From Streptomyces nitrosporeus (GTDB lineage Bacteria; Actinomycetota; Actinomycetes; Streptomycetales; Streptomycetaceae): a stretch of 64,000 bases of DNA. The DNA is taken from the NCBI RefSeq assembly GCF_008704555.1, contig NZ_CP023702.1, positions 6,548,001 through 6,612,000 of the forward strand, given 5' to 3'. Position numbers and translations under genes: made by a program. Positions 35,155-44,655 of the stretch are shown here, piece after piece (position 1 is the stretch's first letter; each line of letters starts with the position of its first letter). The notes beneath the pieces are model-generated. The model did no database searches and was not told where the DNA came from. It saw only the letters and a list, made by a program, of their open reading frames with translations.

Positions 35155-35363
35155 GCCCCGACCCTACGGGACCCCGGGCCCCGCACGGTGCCCGACCGGA
35201 ACCACCCCTGTGGCGCAACCGCAGGCGGTGCCAGTGGTCCAGACCCATATTGGTCGCCGCGGCACGGGCCGATCCGCTGGCCGGACCCCGCCCCGGGGCG
35301 CGATAGTTGGCCCACCGACCGGCACCGCAGCCCCACATCCGCCCACGACCGGGGGTCTCGCCC

Positions 35364-36761
35364 ATGACCAGTTCGACTTCACGCAGGACCGTGCTCGCCG
35401 CCGCTCTCGTGGCCGCGGCCGGAGCGGGCACGGCGTCCGCCGCGGGACCCGCGGCGGCGGCCCCCGCCGTCCCTCCGGAGACCGCCCCGCCGGGGCCCGC
35501 CCCGGAGGGGGGCGTTCCGCCGGTGACCGCGCCGCTCGTGGACAACCGGTTCTTCCGTACATACACCGACTGGCGCTGCGGCACCGCGGCGGGCACCCGC
35601 GCGGTCGCCGGCCGCCGCCCCGGCCTGGAGATCGCCACCCCGGCCGGCACCACCGACCACACCGACCCGCACACCGGGACCACGGCCACCTGGGAGTACG
35701 CGACCTGGACCTCCCCCCTGCACCGCTCCACCGTCCCCGCCACCGAGGTGATCGCCTCCTGGAACGCGCACACGCCCGCGGGCACCTGGATCCAGGCCGA
35801 GCTGGCCGGCCGCTACTCGGACGGCACCGGCACCCCCTGGTACGTCATGGGGCGCTGGGCCTTCGGTGACACGGACATCCGCCGGGCCTCCGTCGACGAC
35901 CAGACCGACGGGAGGAGCACGGTCTGGACCGACACCCTCGCGGTGGACGACCCCGCGAGCGGACTCCGCCTGACCGCGTACCGGCTGCGGCTCACCCTCC
36001 ACCGGACCCCCGGCACCCGCCTCACCCCCACGGTCCACCGGTTCGGCGCGATGGCCTCCGACATCCCCGACCGCTTCACCGTCCCGGCCGCGCCGCCGGC
36101 CGTCACCCGGGAGCTGGCGGTGCCCCGCTACTCGCAGAACGTCCACGTGGGGGAGTACCCCGAGTACGACAACGGCGGTGAGGCGTGGTGCAGCCCCACC
36201 TCCTCGCAGATGATCACCGAGTACTGGGGGCGGGTCCCGACCGCCGAGGACCTCGCCTGGGTCAAGCCCGGCATCGCCGACCCGCAGGTCTGCCACGCGG
36301 CCCGCCACACCTTCGACTACCAGTACGAGGGGTGCGGCAACTGGCCGTTCAACGCCGCCTACGCGGCGACGTACCGGGACATGAACGCGGTCGTCACCCG
36401 GCTCGGCTCGCTCACCGACGTCGAACGGCTGATCGCCGTGGGCATCCCGGTGATCACCTCCCAGTCCTTCCTGGCCACGGAACTCACGGGAGCGGGCTAC
36501 GGCACCTCCGGACACCTGATGACCGTCATCGGCTTCACCGCCGACGGCGACGTCGTCGCCAACGACCCCGCCTCACCGGACAACGAGGCGGTGCGCCGGG
36601 TCTACCGCCGGCGCGAGTGGGAGAACATCTGGCTGCGGACGAAGAGGTACGACGCGAACGGCAAGGTCAGAGGCGGTACGGGGGGTGTCTGTTACATCTT
36701 CTGGCCGGTCAGGCCGGCACCGGGCCAGCGCCGCGTTCTGCGCTCGCTCGGACTGGAGTGA
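35364..36761 (+). CDS. Exported C39-like cysteine peptidase
   Basis: This 465-residue secreted protein has a twin-arginine-like signal (TSSTSRRTVLAAALVAAAGAG, cleavage about residue 27-33) and a Pro-rich spacer. A beta-rich N-terminal domain spans about 60-235. The C-terminal Peptidase_C39_2 domain carries the catalytic Cys in GEAWCSPTSSQMI (about residue 277), His in GHLMTVIGF and Asp in ANDPAS. Unlike true C39 peptidases there is no ABC transporter attached, so it is a free extracellular protease or cell-wall enzyme. ATG 35364 was chosen over upstream 35307 for the signal peptide. Confidence 0.83.
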   Translation: MTSSTSRRTVLAAALVAAAGAGTASAAGPAAAAPAVPPETAPPGPAPEGGVPPVTAPLVDNRFFRTYTDWRCGTAAGTRAVAGRRPGLEIATPAGTTDHTDPHTGTTATWEYATWTSPLHRSTVPATEVIASWNAHTPAGTWIQAELAGRYSDGTGTPWYVMGRWAFGDTDIRRASVDDQTDGRSTVWTDTLAVDDPASGLRLTAYRLRLTLHRTPGTRLTPTVHRFGAMASDIPDRFTVPAAPPAVTRELAVPRYSQNVHVGEYPEYDNGGEAWCSPTSSQMITEYWGRVPTAEDLAWVKPGIADPQVCHAARHTFDYQYEGCGNWPFNAAYAATYRDMNAVVTRLGSLTDVERLIAVGIPVITSQSFLATELTGAGYGTSGHLMTVIGFTADGDVVANDPASPDNEAVRRVYRRREWENIWLRTKRYDANGKVRGGTGGVCYIFWPVRPAPGQRRVLRSLGLE

Positions 36762-37177
36762 CCTTGTGAGGCCCCGCGGCCGCCCCGCCGGTCCGACGGC
36801 AGCGCTCTTGGCCGTCCTGGGTGAGGCGGCCGTACCGGTCCACCGTGCCCCCGGCCATGGAGGCCCGGGCAGCACGGCGGGCAGAGGAGCGGCCCTGTCC
36901 GCAGGTTCGGCCAGGGCGCCGCGTGTCGTGCACGGGGCCGGCGCGCTCCGCGTTCCAGCCGCGCATCCGGTGGCGGACGTACCCGATGAGGACGCGGGCG
37001 TGGTGAGGGTCTTCGCCGCGTACCCGGGCGAACGCTCTCGTCCGCAGGCCGGGCGGGCCGGGGGTGGCCGGGGGCGCGGGGGAGCCGGCGCGTCCGCCGT
37101 GCGGCAGCGGTACCGCGCCGGCCGCGTGCGGAGAAGGCGGCTCGGGCATGCGGAGAGCACGGAAGGCGCTGCTTCGT
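36762..37177. other. Region without an identifiable gene
   Basis: This 416-bp GC-rich stretch lies between convergent genes. Open frames exist on both strands, including a minus-strand frame at 36709-37149 with the phrase HHARVLIGYVRHRM. None has a recognisable family, starts with a clear ribosome-binding site, or avoids running antisense into the peptidase gene. No hairpin stands out. Confidence 0.4.
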
Positions 37178-38008
37178 TCACCTCGTACTCCCCGGCCCGC
37201 CGCGAGCGCTCCTCCGGGGCGGCAGGGGGAGGAAGCCGCTGGTGCGGGCGGCGTACGCGGCGTAGCCGGGGCGGCGGGCCATGTGCTTCTCCAGGAGGCG
37301 CTTGCCGCTGCCGACGGTGAGCAGCAGGGTCATCAGGACCGGGGAGACGAGGACGGCGAGGGCCGGCTGCCACGCGGTGCAGGCGAGCAGGTACAGGCCC
37401 CACCAGACGAGACCGTCCCCGAAGTAGTTGGGGTGCCGGGTCCAGGCCCACAGCCCCCGGTCCATGATCCTTCCGCGGTTGGCCGGGTCCGCCTTGAAGC
37501 GTGCCAGCTGGTGGTCGCCGACGGCCTCGAAGGCGAATCCGAGCGCCCACAGCGCGATCCCGCAGAAAGCCGGGGGGCCCAGGGGCGCGGAGCTGTAGGA
37601 GGCGGCCTGGACGGGCAGGGAGATCAGCCAGACGAGCGCCGCCTGGCCGAGGTAGACGGTGCGCAGCGCGTAGAGGGTCCGGTTGCCGGGGGCCTTGTCG
37701 AGGAGGGCGGTGTAGCGGGGGTCCTCGCCGTGGCCGCGGGAGCGCCGTGCGATGTGTGCGGCCAGCCGCAGTCCCCAGACGGCCGTCGCCGTGGCCACGA
37801 CCAGACGCCGGCCGTCGTCGCCGTGTCCGGCGGAGAGCAGCCAGGTGACGACGGCGACGGCGCCGAAGGCGAGGCCCCAGGCGATGTCGACGACGCGGTG
37901 CGGCCCACGGCGGCCGGCGACGGCGAAGGCGGCGAGGAGGACCGCCCCCGCCACGGCCGCGCAGGTGGCGAGGCTGACGGCGAGGGCGTCCCAGTCGGTG
38001 CCGTTCAC
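37178..38008 (-). CDS. DUF1295 membrane protein (steroid-reductase/ICMT-like fold)
   Basis: This 276-residue integral membrane protein has about seven hydrophobic segments. The DUF1295 signature is FKADPANRGRIMDRGLWAW followed by TRHPNYFGDGLVWWG (about residues 178-210), the conserved RHPNYFG motif shared with 5-alpha-reductase and isoprenylcysteine methyltransferase relatives that bind NADPH or SAM. GTG 38008 overlaps the upstream stop by 4 nt. It ends a five-gene lipid-modification operon, so it probably reduces or otherwise modifies a fatty-acyl chain. Confidence 0.85.
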   Translation of the reverse strand: MNGTDWDALAVSLATCAAVAGAVLLAAFAVAGRRGPHRVVDIAWGLAFGAVAVVTWLLSAGHGDDGRRLVVATATAVWGLRLAAHIARRSRGHGEDPRYTALLDKAPGNRTLYALRTVYLGQAALVWLISLPVQAASYSSAPLGPPAFCGIALWALGFAFEAVGDHQLARFKADPANRGRIMDRGLWAWTRHPNYFGDGLVWWGLYLLACTAWQPALAVLVSPVLMTLLLTVGSGKRLLEKHMARRPGYAAYAARTSGFLPLPPRRSARGGPGSTR

Positions 38009-39291
38009 GACGGGCCCACCCGCGTGTACCGGGCGGCGGGGGTGCCCGGCATGCCGGATGCCCCTTCCCGGGTGGGCCGTACGGCGAGGATGTGGTCCAC
38101 GCCCATGCGGCGTTCGGCGAAGGCGAGCGACGCTCCTGCCAGGTAGAGGCGCCAGACCCGGGCGGTGGCCGTTCCGACGAGCGCCTCGACGGCGTCCCAC
38201 CGCTCTTCGAGGGTGGAGCGCCAGGCGTCGATGGTGGCCGTGTAGTGCTCCCGGAGCGATTCGACGGAACGGGCCTCCAGGCCCGCGGCCTCCAGCAGGC
38301 CGATGGTCCGGCCCACGGGGCGCATGTGCATGTCGGGGGCGATGTACGTCTCGATGAAGGCGCCTCCGCCGGGTGCGCGGGCGCCACGGGACATCTGCTG
38401 GATCAGGAGCCGGCCTCCGGGGCGCAGCGCGTCGTGCAGTCCGGTGGCGAAGACGGGGTACTCGGCGTCGCCGACGTGTTCGCCCATCTCGACGGCGGCG
38501 GCCGCGTCGTAGCCGCCGCCGTCGATGTCCCGCCAGTGCCGCAGCCGGATGTCGACGAGGGCGGCCACTCCCTCGCGCGCGGCCCGTTCCGTGACGTACT
38601 CGTACTGGGCCCGGGAGAGGGTGACGGCGGTGACACGGACCTGGTGTGCACGGGCCGCGTGGACGGCCAGGGAGCCCCAGCCGCAACCGACGTCGAGCAA
38701 GCGGTCCCCGGGGCCCAGCCCCAGTTTCCGGCAGATCAGTTCGAGTTTGTCGCGCTGGGCGTCGGCCAGCGTGTACGCGGGGTCGTCGGGCCGGGCCCAG
38801 TAGGCGCATGAGTACGCCATCGACTCGTCGAGGAGGAGGGCGTAGAAGTCGTTGGAGAGGTCGTAGTGGTGGCTGATCCCCGCGCGGTCCCGCGAGACGC
38901 TGTGCAGACGGCCCGTCGGACGCGCCCGTCCGTCGGGGCGCTCCGGGGGCGGGCCGACGGCGCCCAGGCGTACCGCGAGAGCGGCGGCCGCGGCCATGCC
39001 CGCCGGACCGGGGCGGGTCCCCGGCCGGTCGCGGACGGTCCGGCCGGCCCGGGAGAGGGCTTCGGCCAGGTCGCCTTCCACATCGAGGTCACCGGTGATG
39101 TAGGCCTCGGCGAGCCCGAGTTCGCCCGGCTGCCACAGCAGGCGGCGCAGGGCCCCGGGTGAACGCAGGGTCACCAGGGGCGCGTCCGCGGGGCCTGCCT
39201 GGCTGCCGTCCCAGGCGCGGAAGCGCACCGGGAGCGGACCGGGCAGGAAGTGGCCGAGGAGTTGTCCGAGCAGGTCGGCGGCGGGCCTCAT
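38005..39291 (-). CDS. Cyclopropane-fatty-acyl-phospholipid synthase-like methyltransferase (copy 2 of operon)
   Basis: This 428-residue SAM methyltransferase acts on unsaturated acyl chains of phospholipids. CFA-family marks are ISHHYDLSNDFYALLLDESM, SCAYW, the SAM motif LLDVGCGWGSLAVHAA and VEMGEHVGDAEYPVF. It lacks the exact QTIT motif of the classical synthase and has LLIQQMSRG instead, so it may catalyse methylation rather than cyclopropanation. ATG 39291 overlaps the stop of the other copy by 4 nt. The N-terminal about 120 residues hold the lipid-binding SCP-like region. Confidence 0.88.
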   Translation of the reverse strand: MRPAADLLGQLLGHFLPGPLPVRFRAWDGSQAGPADAPLVTLRSPGALRRLLWQPGELGLAEAYITGDLDVEGDLAEALSRAGRTVRDRPGTRPGPAGMAAAAALAVRLGAVGPPPERPDGRARPTGRLHSVSRDRAGISHHYDLSNDFYALLLDESMAYSCAYWARPDDPAYTLADAQRDKLELICRKLGLGPGDRLLDVGCGWGSLAVHAARAHQVRVTAVTLSRAQYEYVTERAAREGVAALVDIRLRHWRDIDGGGYDAAAAVEMGEHVGDAEYPVFATGLHDALRPGGRLLIQQMSRGARAPGGGAFIETYIAPDMHMRPVGRTIGLLEAAGLEARSVESLREHYTATIDAWRSTLEERWDAVEALVGTATARVWRLYLAGASLAFAERRMGVDHILAVRPTREGASGMPGTPAARYTRVGPS

Positions 39292-40625
39292 CGGTGGGTC
39301 CCTTCGGTGAGGAGGAGCTGGCGGACGTCGAGGTAGCGGGAGCGGAACCCGGCTTCCGAGTAGGCGAGGTAGAACTCCCACATGCGCTGGAAGACCGGGT
39401 CGAACCCGAGGTTCGTGACGGCGGTCCGGGCGGCGAGGAACCTTTCCCGCCACAGACGCAGGGTCTCGGCGTAGTGGTCGCCGTAGCCGTGGTCGGCGAC
39501 GGTGGTCAGCCCGGCTGCGGCGGAGTGTCCCGCGACGGCCTCACGGGAGGGGATCAGTCCGCCGGGGAAGACGTACTTGCTGATGAAGGTGTGGGTGGTG
39601 GCGGTGCGGAGCATCTGCCGGTGGCCCATGGTGATGGTCTGCAGGGCGATCCTGCCGCCGGGGGCGAGCGCGCGGCGCAGGGCCGTGAAGTAGGCGGGCC
39701 AGTACTCGGCGCCGACCGCCTCGATCATCTCGACGCTGACCACGGCGTCGTACCGGCCTTCGACGTCGCGGTAGTCGCGCAGCTGGACCTCGGCCCGGCC
39801 GGCGAGTCCGGCCGCCGCGATCCGCTCGCGTGCCAGGGCCGCCTGCTCGGCGGAGAGGGTCAGGGTGGTGACCCGGGCGCCGCGGGCGGCTGCCCGCAGG
39901 GCGAGTTCGCCCCAGCCGGTGCCGATCTCCAGCAGCCGTGTGCCCTCCTCCACGCCGGCGAGGTCCAGGAGCCGGTCGATCTTGCGGTGCTGTGCGGCGG
40001 CGAGGGACTCGAAGCGGGCGGGGAAGGCGGCGAAGACCGCGGAGGAGTAGCTGAGGGTGGGGTCGAGGAACACCGAGAACAGATCGTTGGACAGGTCGTA
40101 GTGGTGGTGGATGTTGTCGCGGGCGCCGGCCCGGGTGTTCCGGTCGGCGGAGGGACGTGCGGACACCCACAGGCGGCGGAACCCGCGCAGAGGGGCGGGC
40201 ACCAGCTCGTCGACGTGGTGTGCGAGGACGGTCAGGACGCCGGCCAGGTCGTCGCTGTCCCATTCGCCTGCCATGTAGGACTCGCCGAAGCCGATCAGTC
40301 CGCGGCGGCCGATGCGCCGGTGGAAGGCATCGGCGTCGTGGAGCGTCAGCCGCGGACCGGCGGCCGGAGGGCGGGCGCCGGCGGGAGGACCGGTCAGGGC
40401 CAGCCGGTCCAGGGCCCGGCCCACCAGATACCCGGCGACGGCCGTGCGGCCGGGTCCGGCGGGCGGGAGCCGGGCCACGTCCGGCCAGCGGCCGGCGTCG
40501 ACGCCCTCACGGCGAACGGCGGACGCGGGGCGGGCGTCCGGGCTCCGGCGAGGGGGCCCGACCGTGCCGCCGGCGGGCTGGGGCAGGGGCCGGGTCCGGG
40601 GGGAGGCGGAAGCGGGGCGGGTCAC
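39288..40625 (-). CDS. Cyclopropane-fatty-acyl-phospholipid synthase, UfaA1-like (copy 1)
   Basis: This 445-residue CFA-family enzyme has FGESYMAGEWDSDDLAGVL, IHHHYDLSNDLFSVFLDPTLSYSSAVF, SAM motif LLEIGTGWGELALRAA, VEMIEAVGAEYW, IALQTITM and the C-terminal FLAYSEAGFR. It retains more classical CFA residues than its downstream neighbour and corresponds best to mycobacterial UfaA1. An N-terminal Pro/Arg-rich extension of about 50 residues is probably disordered. GTG 40625 overlaps the DUF1365 stop by 4 nt. The two CFA-like genes are too different to be a recent duplication. Confidence 0.9.
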   Translation of the reverse strand: MTRPASASPRTRPLPQPAGGTVGPPRRSPDARPASAVRREGVDAGRWPDVARLPPAGPGRTAVAGYLVGRALDRLALTGPPAGARPPAAGPRLTLHDADAFHRRIGRRGLIGFGESYMAGEWDSDDLAGVLTVLAHHVDELVPAPLRGFRRLWVSARPSADRNTRAGARDNIHHHYDLSNDLFSVFLDPTLSYSSAVFAAFPARFESLAAAQHRKIDRLLDLAGVEEGTRLLEIGTGWGELALRAAARGARVTTLTLSAEQAALARERIAAAGLAGRAEVQLRDYRDVEGRYDAVVSVEMIEAVGAEYWPAYFTALRRALAPGGRIALQTITMGHRQMLRTATTHTFISKYVFPGGLIPSREAVAGHSAAAGLTTVADHGYGDHYAETLRLWRERFLAARTAVTNLGFDPVFQRMWEFYLAYSEAGFRSRYLDVRQLLLTEGTHR

Positions 40626-41401
40626 GGCAGCATGCCTTTCTGCGGGGTGGGACGGGGGCGGGGGTGTACGGGCAGACCGCGCAGCAGCAGGCGGATACCG
40701 TGCCCGCTGATGCCCGCCCGGACCGTGGCGGTGGACCAGGGCCTGCGCACGGCCGCGGACAGCAGGCCGGACGCGGTGGCGGGCCGGCGGCGGCCCCGGA
40801 CGACCGCGGTGAACGCCCGGCCGCCTCCGTGCTCCAGGTGGACGGTCAGGCGGAGCAGTTCGCCGGGCAGCGGCAGACGCATCCGGTAACGTCCCTCGAC
40901 CGCGAAGAACGGCGAGACGTAGAACGACTTGTCCACCTCGGCCGCGCCGGCGCCGTCCGTCCGCAGCAGATAGCAGTGGCGCTGCCCGTAGGTGTTGTGG
41001 ACTTCGGCGACGACGCAGACCAGGGCGCCGGAGGAGTCGTGGCACCAGAACACGCTCAGCGGGTTGAAGACGAACCCGAAGACGCGGGCGTGTGCCAGCA
41101 TCACCACCCGGCCGCCCCCCAGAGCGATGCCGTGAGCGGCGAGGAAGGTGTCGAGCCCGGCACGGAGGGACCCGGCGGTCCCGCCGAAGTGGTCGCGGGC
41201 GTCGAAGCGGGCGAGGGGACGCAGCGCCCGGGGCAGCACCGGCAGCCGGTCGAGGTCCACGCACCACAGGTAGGTGCGGTGCCGCAGCGTGTGGCGCAGA
41301 GGCGTGCGCCGGACGTGCGTGATCACGCACTCGTACAGTGCCGGGACCGGCTCCGAGCCCGGGAGGTCCGTGGATATGCCGCTTCCTTTGGCGCGGGTCA
41401 C
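40622..41401 (-). CDS. DUF1365 protein
   Basis: This 259-residue protein of the DUF1365 family shows TPLRHTLRHRTYLWCVDLDRLP, FGFVFNPLSVFWCHDSSG, VAEVHNTYGQRHCYLL and VDKSFYVSPFFAVEG. Its biochemical role is unknown but it consistently neighbours CFA synthase and a flavoprotein in lipid-modification loci. GTG 41401 keeps the operon's 4-nt overlap pattern; a second in-frame GTG at 41404 is equally possible. Confidence 0.87.
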   Translation of the reverse strand: MTRAKGSGISTDLPGSEPVPALYECVITHVRRTPLRHTLRHRTYLWCVDLDRLPVLPRALRPLARFDARDHFGGTAGSLRAGLDTFLAAHGIALGGGRVVMLAHARVFGFVFNPLSVFWCHDSSGALVCVVAEVHNTYGQRHCYLLRTDGAGAAEVDKSFYVSPFFAVEGRYRMRLPLPGELLRLTVHLEHGGGRAFTAVVRGRRRPATASGLLSAAVRRPWSTATVRAGISGHGIRLLLRGLPVHPRPRPTPQKGMLP

Positions 41402-42660
41402 CACCGCACCCCCAGGGCGCGGGCCGCCTCCACGCCGGAGCGGCAGCCGTCCTCGTGGAACCCCCAGCCGTGCCAGGCTCCTGCGTACGCGGTCACGCTC
41501 GTGCTGAGGCGGGGCAGTTCCCTCTGGGCCGCGACCGAGGCGGGTGTGTAGACCGGATGCCCGTAGACCATCCGCTCCACCACCCGGTCCGCGGCGATGC
41601 CGTCGTCACCGCCCAAGGTCACGACGTAACCGGATCCGGCGGGCAGGCGCTGGAGGCGCTCCATGTCGTAACTGACGTGTACGGGGGCGGTGGAGGGCTC
41701 GCAGCCGGTCATGCGGTAGTTCCAGCTCGCGCGTGCCCTGGGTGAGCGGGGCAGGACGGAGGTGTCGGTGTGCAGCACGGTGGGGTTGCGCGAGTACGTG
41801 AAGGCGCCCAGGAGCCGCTTCTCGTCCGCTGTGGGGTCCGCGAGTATCCGCAGCGCCTGGTCGGGGTGGGTGGCGACGACCACGGCGTCGTACGCCTCGG
41901 TGGAGCCGTCGCGGGTGGTGACCAGAGCCCCCTGCCCGGTGCGCCGGACGGCGCCGACCGGGCTGGAGGTGCGGATGTGCCGGACGCGCTCGGCGGCTGC
42001 GGTGACGTACGCGGCGGAGCCGCCGGTGACGGTCTTCCACCGCGGTGAGCCGGTGACGGACAGCAGGCCGTGGTGGTGCAGGAAGGTGAACAGGTAGGCG
42101 GCCGGGTAGGACAGGGCCGTCCGCGCGGGGCAGGACCACACCGCGGCGACCAGCGGGAGGGCGAAGTGGCTGACGAAGTAGGGGGAGAACCCGCTCTGCC
42201 GCAGGAAGTCCCCGAACGTGACGCCGGTGCGCGGCTGCCGGGCCAGGAGGCGCCGGGCACCTCGGTGGAAGACCGGAACCTCGGCCAGCAACCGCAGGTA
42301 GCGGCCTCGCAGCGAGGCCCGGGAGGAGAACAGAGCGGCCGGGCCGCGGGCGCCCGCGTACTCCAGGCCGCAGCCGTCGCACCGGACGGACATGCTCATC
42401 TCGGCGTCCTGCGTGCCGATCCCGAGTTCACGGAAGAGCCGGAGGAGGGTGGGGTAGGTGCGCTCGTTGTGGACGATGAACCCCGAGTCCACCGCCACCG
42501 TGCGCCCGCCGGGGGCCGGCAGGTCGCGGGTGTGGGCGTGCCCGCCGAGCCGGCCGTCGGCCTCGTACAGGGTGACCTCGTACGAGCCGGTCAGGAGGTA
42601 GGCGGCTGTCAGGCCGGCCACCCCGCTTCCCACGACCGCCGCTTTGCGCTGTTTCTCCAC
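41398..42660 (-). CDS. FAD-dependent amine-oxidase-fold oxidoreductase
   Basis: This 420-residue flavoprotein has KAAVVGSGVAGLTAAYLL (FAD dinucleotide motif, residues about 6-23), LGGHAHT, DSGFIVHNERTYP and AGAWHGWGFHEDGCRSGVEAA near the C-terminus. It resembles the flavoprotein (Rv0449c type) that heads the mycobacterial ufaA1 operon and UfaD-like desaturases of furan-fatty-acid pathways; desaturating a methylated acyl chain is therefore a reasonable guess. GTG 42660 has GGGAG upstream. It is the first gene of the operon. Confidence 0.87.
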   Translation of the reverse strand: MEKQRKAAVVGSGVAGLTAAYLLTGSYEVTLYEADGRLGGHAHTRDLPAPGGRTVAVDSGFIVHNERTYPTLLRLFRELGIGTQDAEMSMSVRCDGCGLEYAGARGPAALFSSRASLRGRYLRLLAEVPVFHRGARRLLARQPRTGVTFGDFLRQSGFSPYFVSHFALPLVAAVWSCPARTALSYPAAYLFTFLHHHGLLSVTGSPRWKTVTGGSAAYVTAAAERVRHIRTSSPVGAVRRTGQGALVTTRDGSTEAYDAVVVATHPDQALRILADPTADEKRLLGAFTYSRNPTVLHTDTSVLPRSPRARASWNYRMTGCEPSTAPVHVSYDMERLQRLPAGSGYVVTLGGDDGIAADRVVERMVYGHPVYTPASVAAQRELPRLSTSVTAYAGAWHGWGFHEDGCRSGVEAARALGVRW

Positions 42661-42889
42661 AACCGCTCCCGCCACTCGACACGCCGCCAGGCTGCTGCGC
42701 TCCACTCGTACTTCGCAGCGGCCCGGCGAGCGGATTGGGGGAGATTCGCAGCGGTGCGGCGCCTCGCCGCGGGAGTCGCGGGTGTGTTCGGGCTTACAGG
42801 CGCGCGAGTCGTGCGGCCGGCGTGGCGATGGGCGGGCGGGCGGCGCCCACGGCGGTGACCTGTTTTTGGTGCGGGAGGCCGGTGACGGC
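42661..42889 (-). promoter_or_regulatory. Promoter region of the lipid operon
   Basis: This 229-bp non-coding stretch is bounded by the PIG-L pseudogene. A 10-bp direct repeat TTCGCAGCGG occurs at 42712-42721 and 42745-42754, 33 bp apart, close to three helical turns. It could be a regulator or sigma-factor site. No convincing -10/-35 pair was found. Confidence 0.3.
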
Positions 42890-43545
42890 CCCCTGCCGAG
42901 GAGGGCGACGTACGCCGTCGCGGTGATCCCGCCTCCCGCTCTGCTGAGGGAAGCCGGGAGAGGGTCTTGGGAAGGGGCCGCTCCCGTGCCGCTTCGCTGC
43001 GGTGTGCCGGGATCGCGGCCGGCTTCCGGTCCGTGCAGCCGCTCACGCCGGCCATCTCGGTGACGTGCTCGTCCGGCATGCCGGACACCGTCCTGCCGAC
43101 CCGCGTCACCAGCACACCCGGTTCGCCCGCCTCCGGATCCGGGTGCCTCGCGGCGTACAACGCGTCGGGCTGCCACGGGCCCCGGCCTGCGGGCAGAGGT
43201 GTTCCAGGCCCGCGGCGTGGAACACCGACGGGGTCGCCCGGTGGGTGCCGAGGTGGTCCGGATGCCCGGTCAGCCGGCCGTGGACGCCGTGGGTGACGGC
43301 GATCCGTGGCCGTACGGCACGGATGCGTCCGGCGATCAGCCCCGCTGCCTCCTCCAGTGGGGCGTCGCGGAGCCGGGGCCGGGCGTGGAGTTGGGGCGGG
43401 CGCGGAGCCGGGGGTGCGGGCATCGGCGAACCCCCCGCATTCGCGGCCTGCCCGCTCCCAGGATGTCCGAGGCGTCGGCGGGTTCACCGGCCCGGTGGTT
43501 GCCGGGCGCCCAGGTGGCGGTGACCACGGTGGTCGCGGCGCCTGC
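42890..43545 (-). pseudogene. Decayed PIG-L/LmbE deacetylase
   Basis: Three reading frames together give a protein parallel to the intact deacetylase at 48215-48991. The first piece has VTATWAPGNHRAGEPADASD, the second DAPLEEAAGLIAGRIRAVRP and GRLTGHPDHLGTHRA, the third AHRSEAARERPLPKTLSRL and ITATAYVALL. At least two frameshifts separate them. The N-terminus with the AHPDDE zinc motif is missing; IS701-type transposase sequence takes its place, so an insertion or deletion at about 43545 killed the gene. Confidence 0.75.
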
Positions 43546-44655
43546 GGCGCCGTGCCGCGGACGACAGCGAGGAAGGCATGGGCGAGCACGGCGAGAGTGA
43601 CCCAGCGGGACCAGGCAGCGTAGCGGCGAACCTGGTGCTCATCCAGGGTGGCCAGGCCCTTTCCGGACTGAAAGAACCCCTCCACCCGCCACCTTGATCC
43701 AGCCACCCGCACCAGCCCGGCCAGCGGCACTACGGCGGGCGAGCAGCAGCGGCAGTGGGCGAGTTCGCCGGTACTGCGACTGCGCCGGATCAGCAGCCGA
43801 CGGCTCCCGGACCGGGTGCCGTCGAGATCGATGACGGCCCAGTCGCAGAAACGGTGCCCCTTGGCGCCGGCCCCTGCCGGCAACTTCTGCCAGGCCCGCC
43901 TGGGCACCTTCGCGGCCAGGGCGTCCGCGCGGAACTTCCCAGCACCGGTGGTGACTTCGGCCGAGCAGGCGACGGCGAGTACATAGCCGATCTTGCGCTC
44001 TCCCAGCGCGGACCGCGGTTTCGGGTCGCCGCCGTAGACCTCGTCGCCCGGGACCCGGCCCACCTGGTGCCCGGCGTCCGGGAACCGGCCGATCATACGG
44101 GCGGCCAGCTCCGGCTTGGCGGCAAAAGCGGTCTCCTCACCGAGTCCGGCGGCGCGGCAGCGGTCAGGGTCAGTGGTCCAGGAGCGCGGGACGTACAACT
44201 CCCCGGTCCACCGCAGCATGCCCGTGCAATGTAGGCGGCAACTTGGACGTTCTCGATCCGGCCGGCAGACCCGGTGTACTGGCGCTGGACGCCGATCGTG
44301 CCGACACCCTTCTTCACGTCACCGGTCTCGTCGGCCACCAGCACCGCCCGCTCGTCGTGCAGATGCTCCACCACGTAGCCCGCAGGGCGTCATGGACCGC
44401 GTCGGCATCCCACCGGCCCGGCTGGGCAAGTGCCGCACACCGTCCGGGGTGGGCTCCCCAGCCCGCTCGGCGATGGTCCAGCAATTCCTGCGAGGCAGGT
44501 CCGACAGGAGCCCGAGCACCAACCGCCGGACCCGGCGCCGGAGTTCGACTTGCGCGGAACAGCCTGCGATCCGCGCCCTCAGGCCCTCGAACGCCGCCTG
44601 CCGGTGGACAGGATCTACGCTGCGCCCTGCGGCCGCCGCATGATCTTCAGCCTTC
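43546..44655 (-). mobile_element. IS701-family element remnant, broken transposase
   Basis: The transposase reads in three frames on the minus strand. The first (about 44400-44655) has RRLVLGLLSDLPRRNCWTIAE, the second (about 44230-44374) has VVEHLHDERAVLVADETGDVKKG and GVQRQYTGSAGRIENVQVA, and the third (43560-44219) has ELYVPRSWTTDPDRC, HRFCDWAVIDL and LAVLAHAFLAVVRG. The DET motif and overall order are those of IS701-like DDE transposases. At least two frameshifts make it inactive. No clean terminal repeats were found. Confidence 0.75.

Noticed and set aside
36709..37149. Minus-strand 146-residue frame as a possible sixth gene of the lipid operon or a lost sigma factor.
   Set aside because: It overlaps the end of the peptidase gene antisense, has no start signal and shows no sigma-factor motif.
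42609..44219. A single 536-residue minus-strand frame as one gene.
   Set aside because: It is a chance read-through of IS701 transposase C-terminus into out-of-frame PIG-L remnant and promoter DNA; the parts belong to different families.
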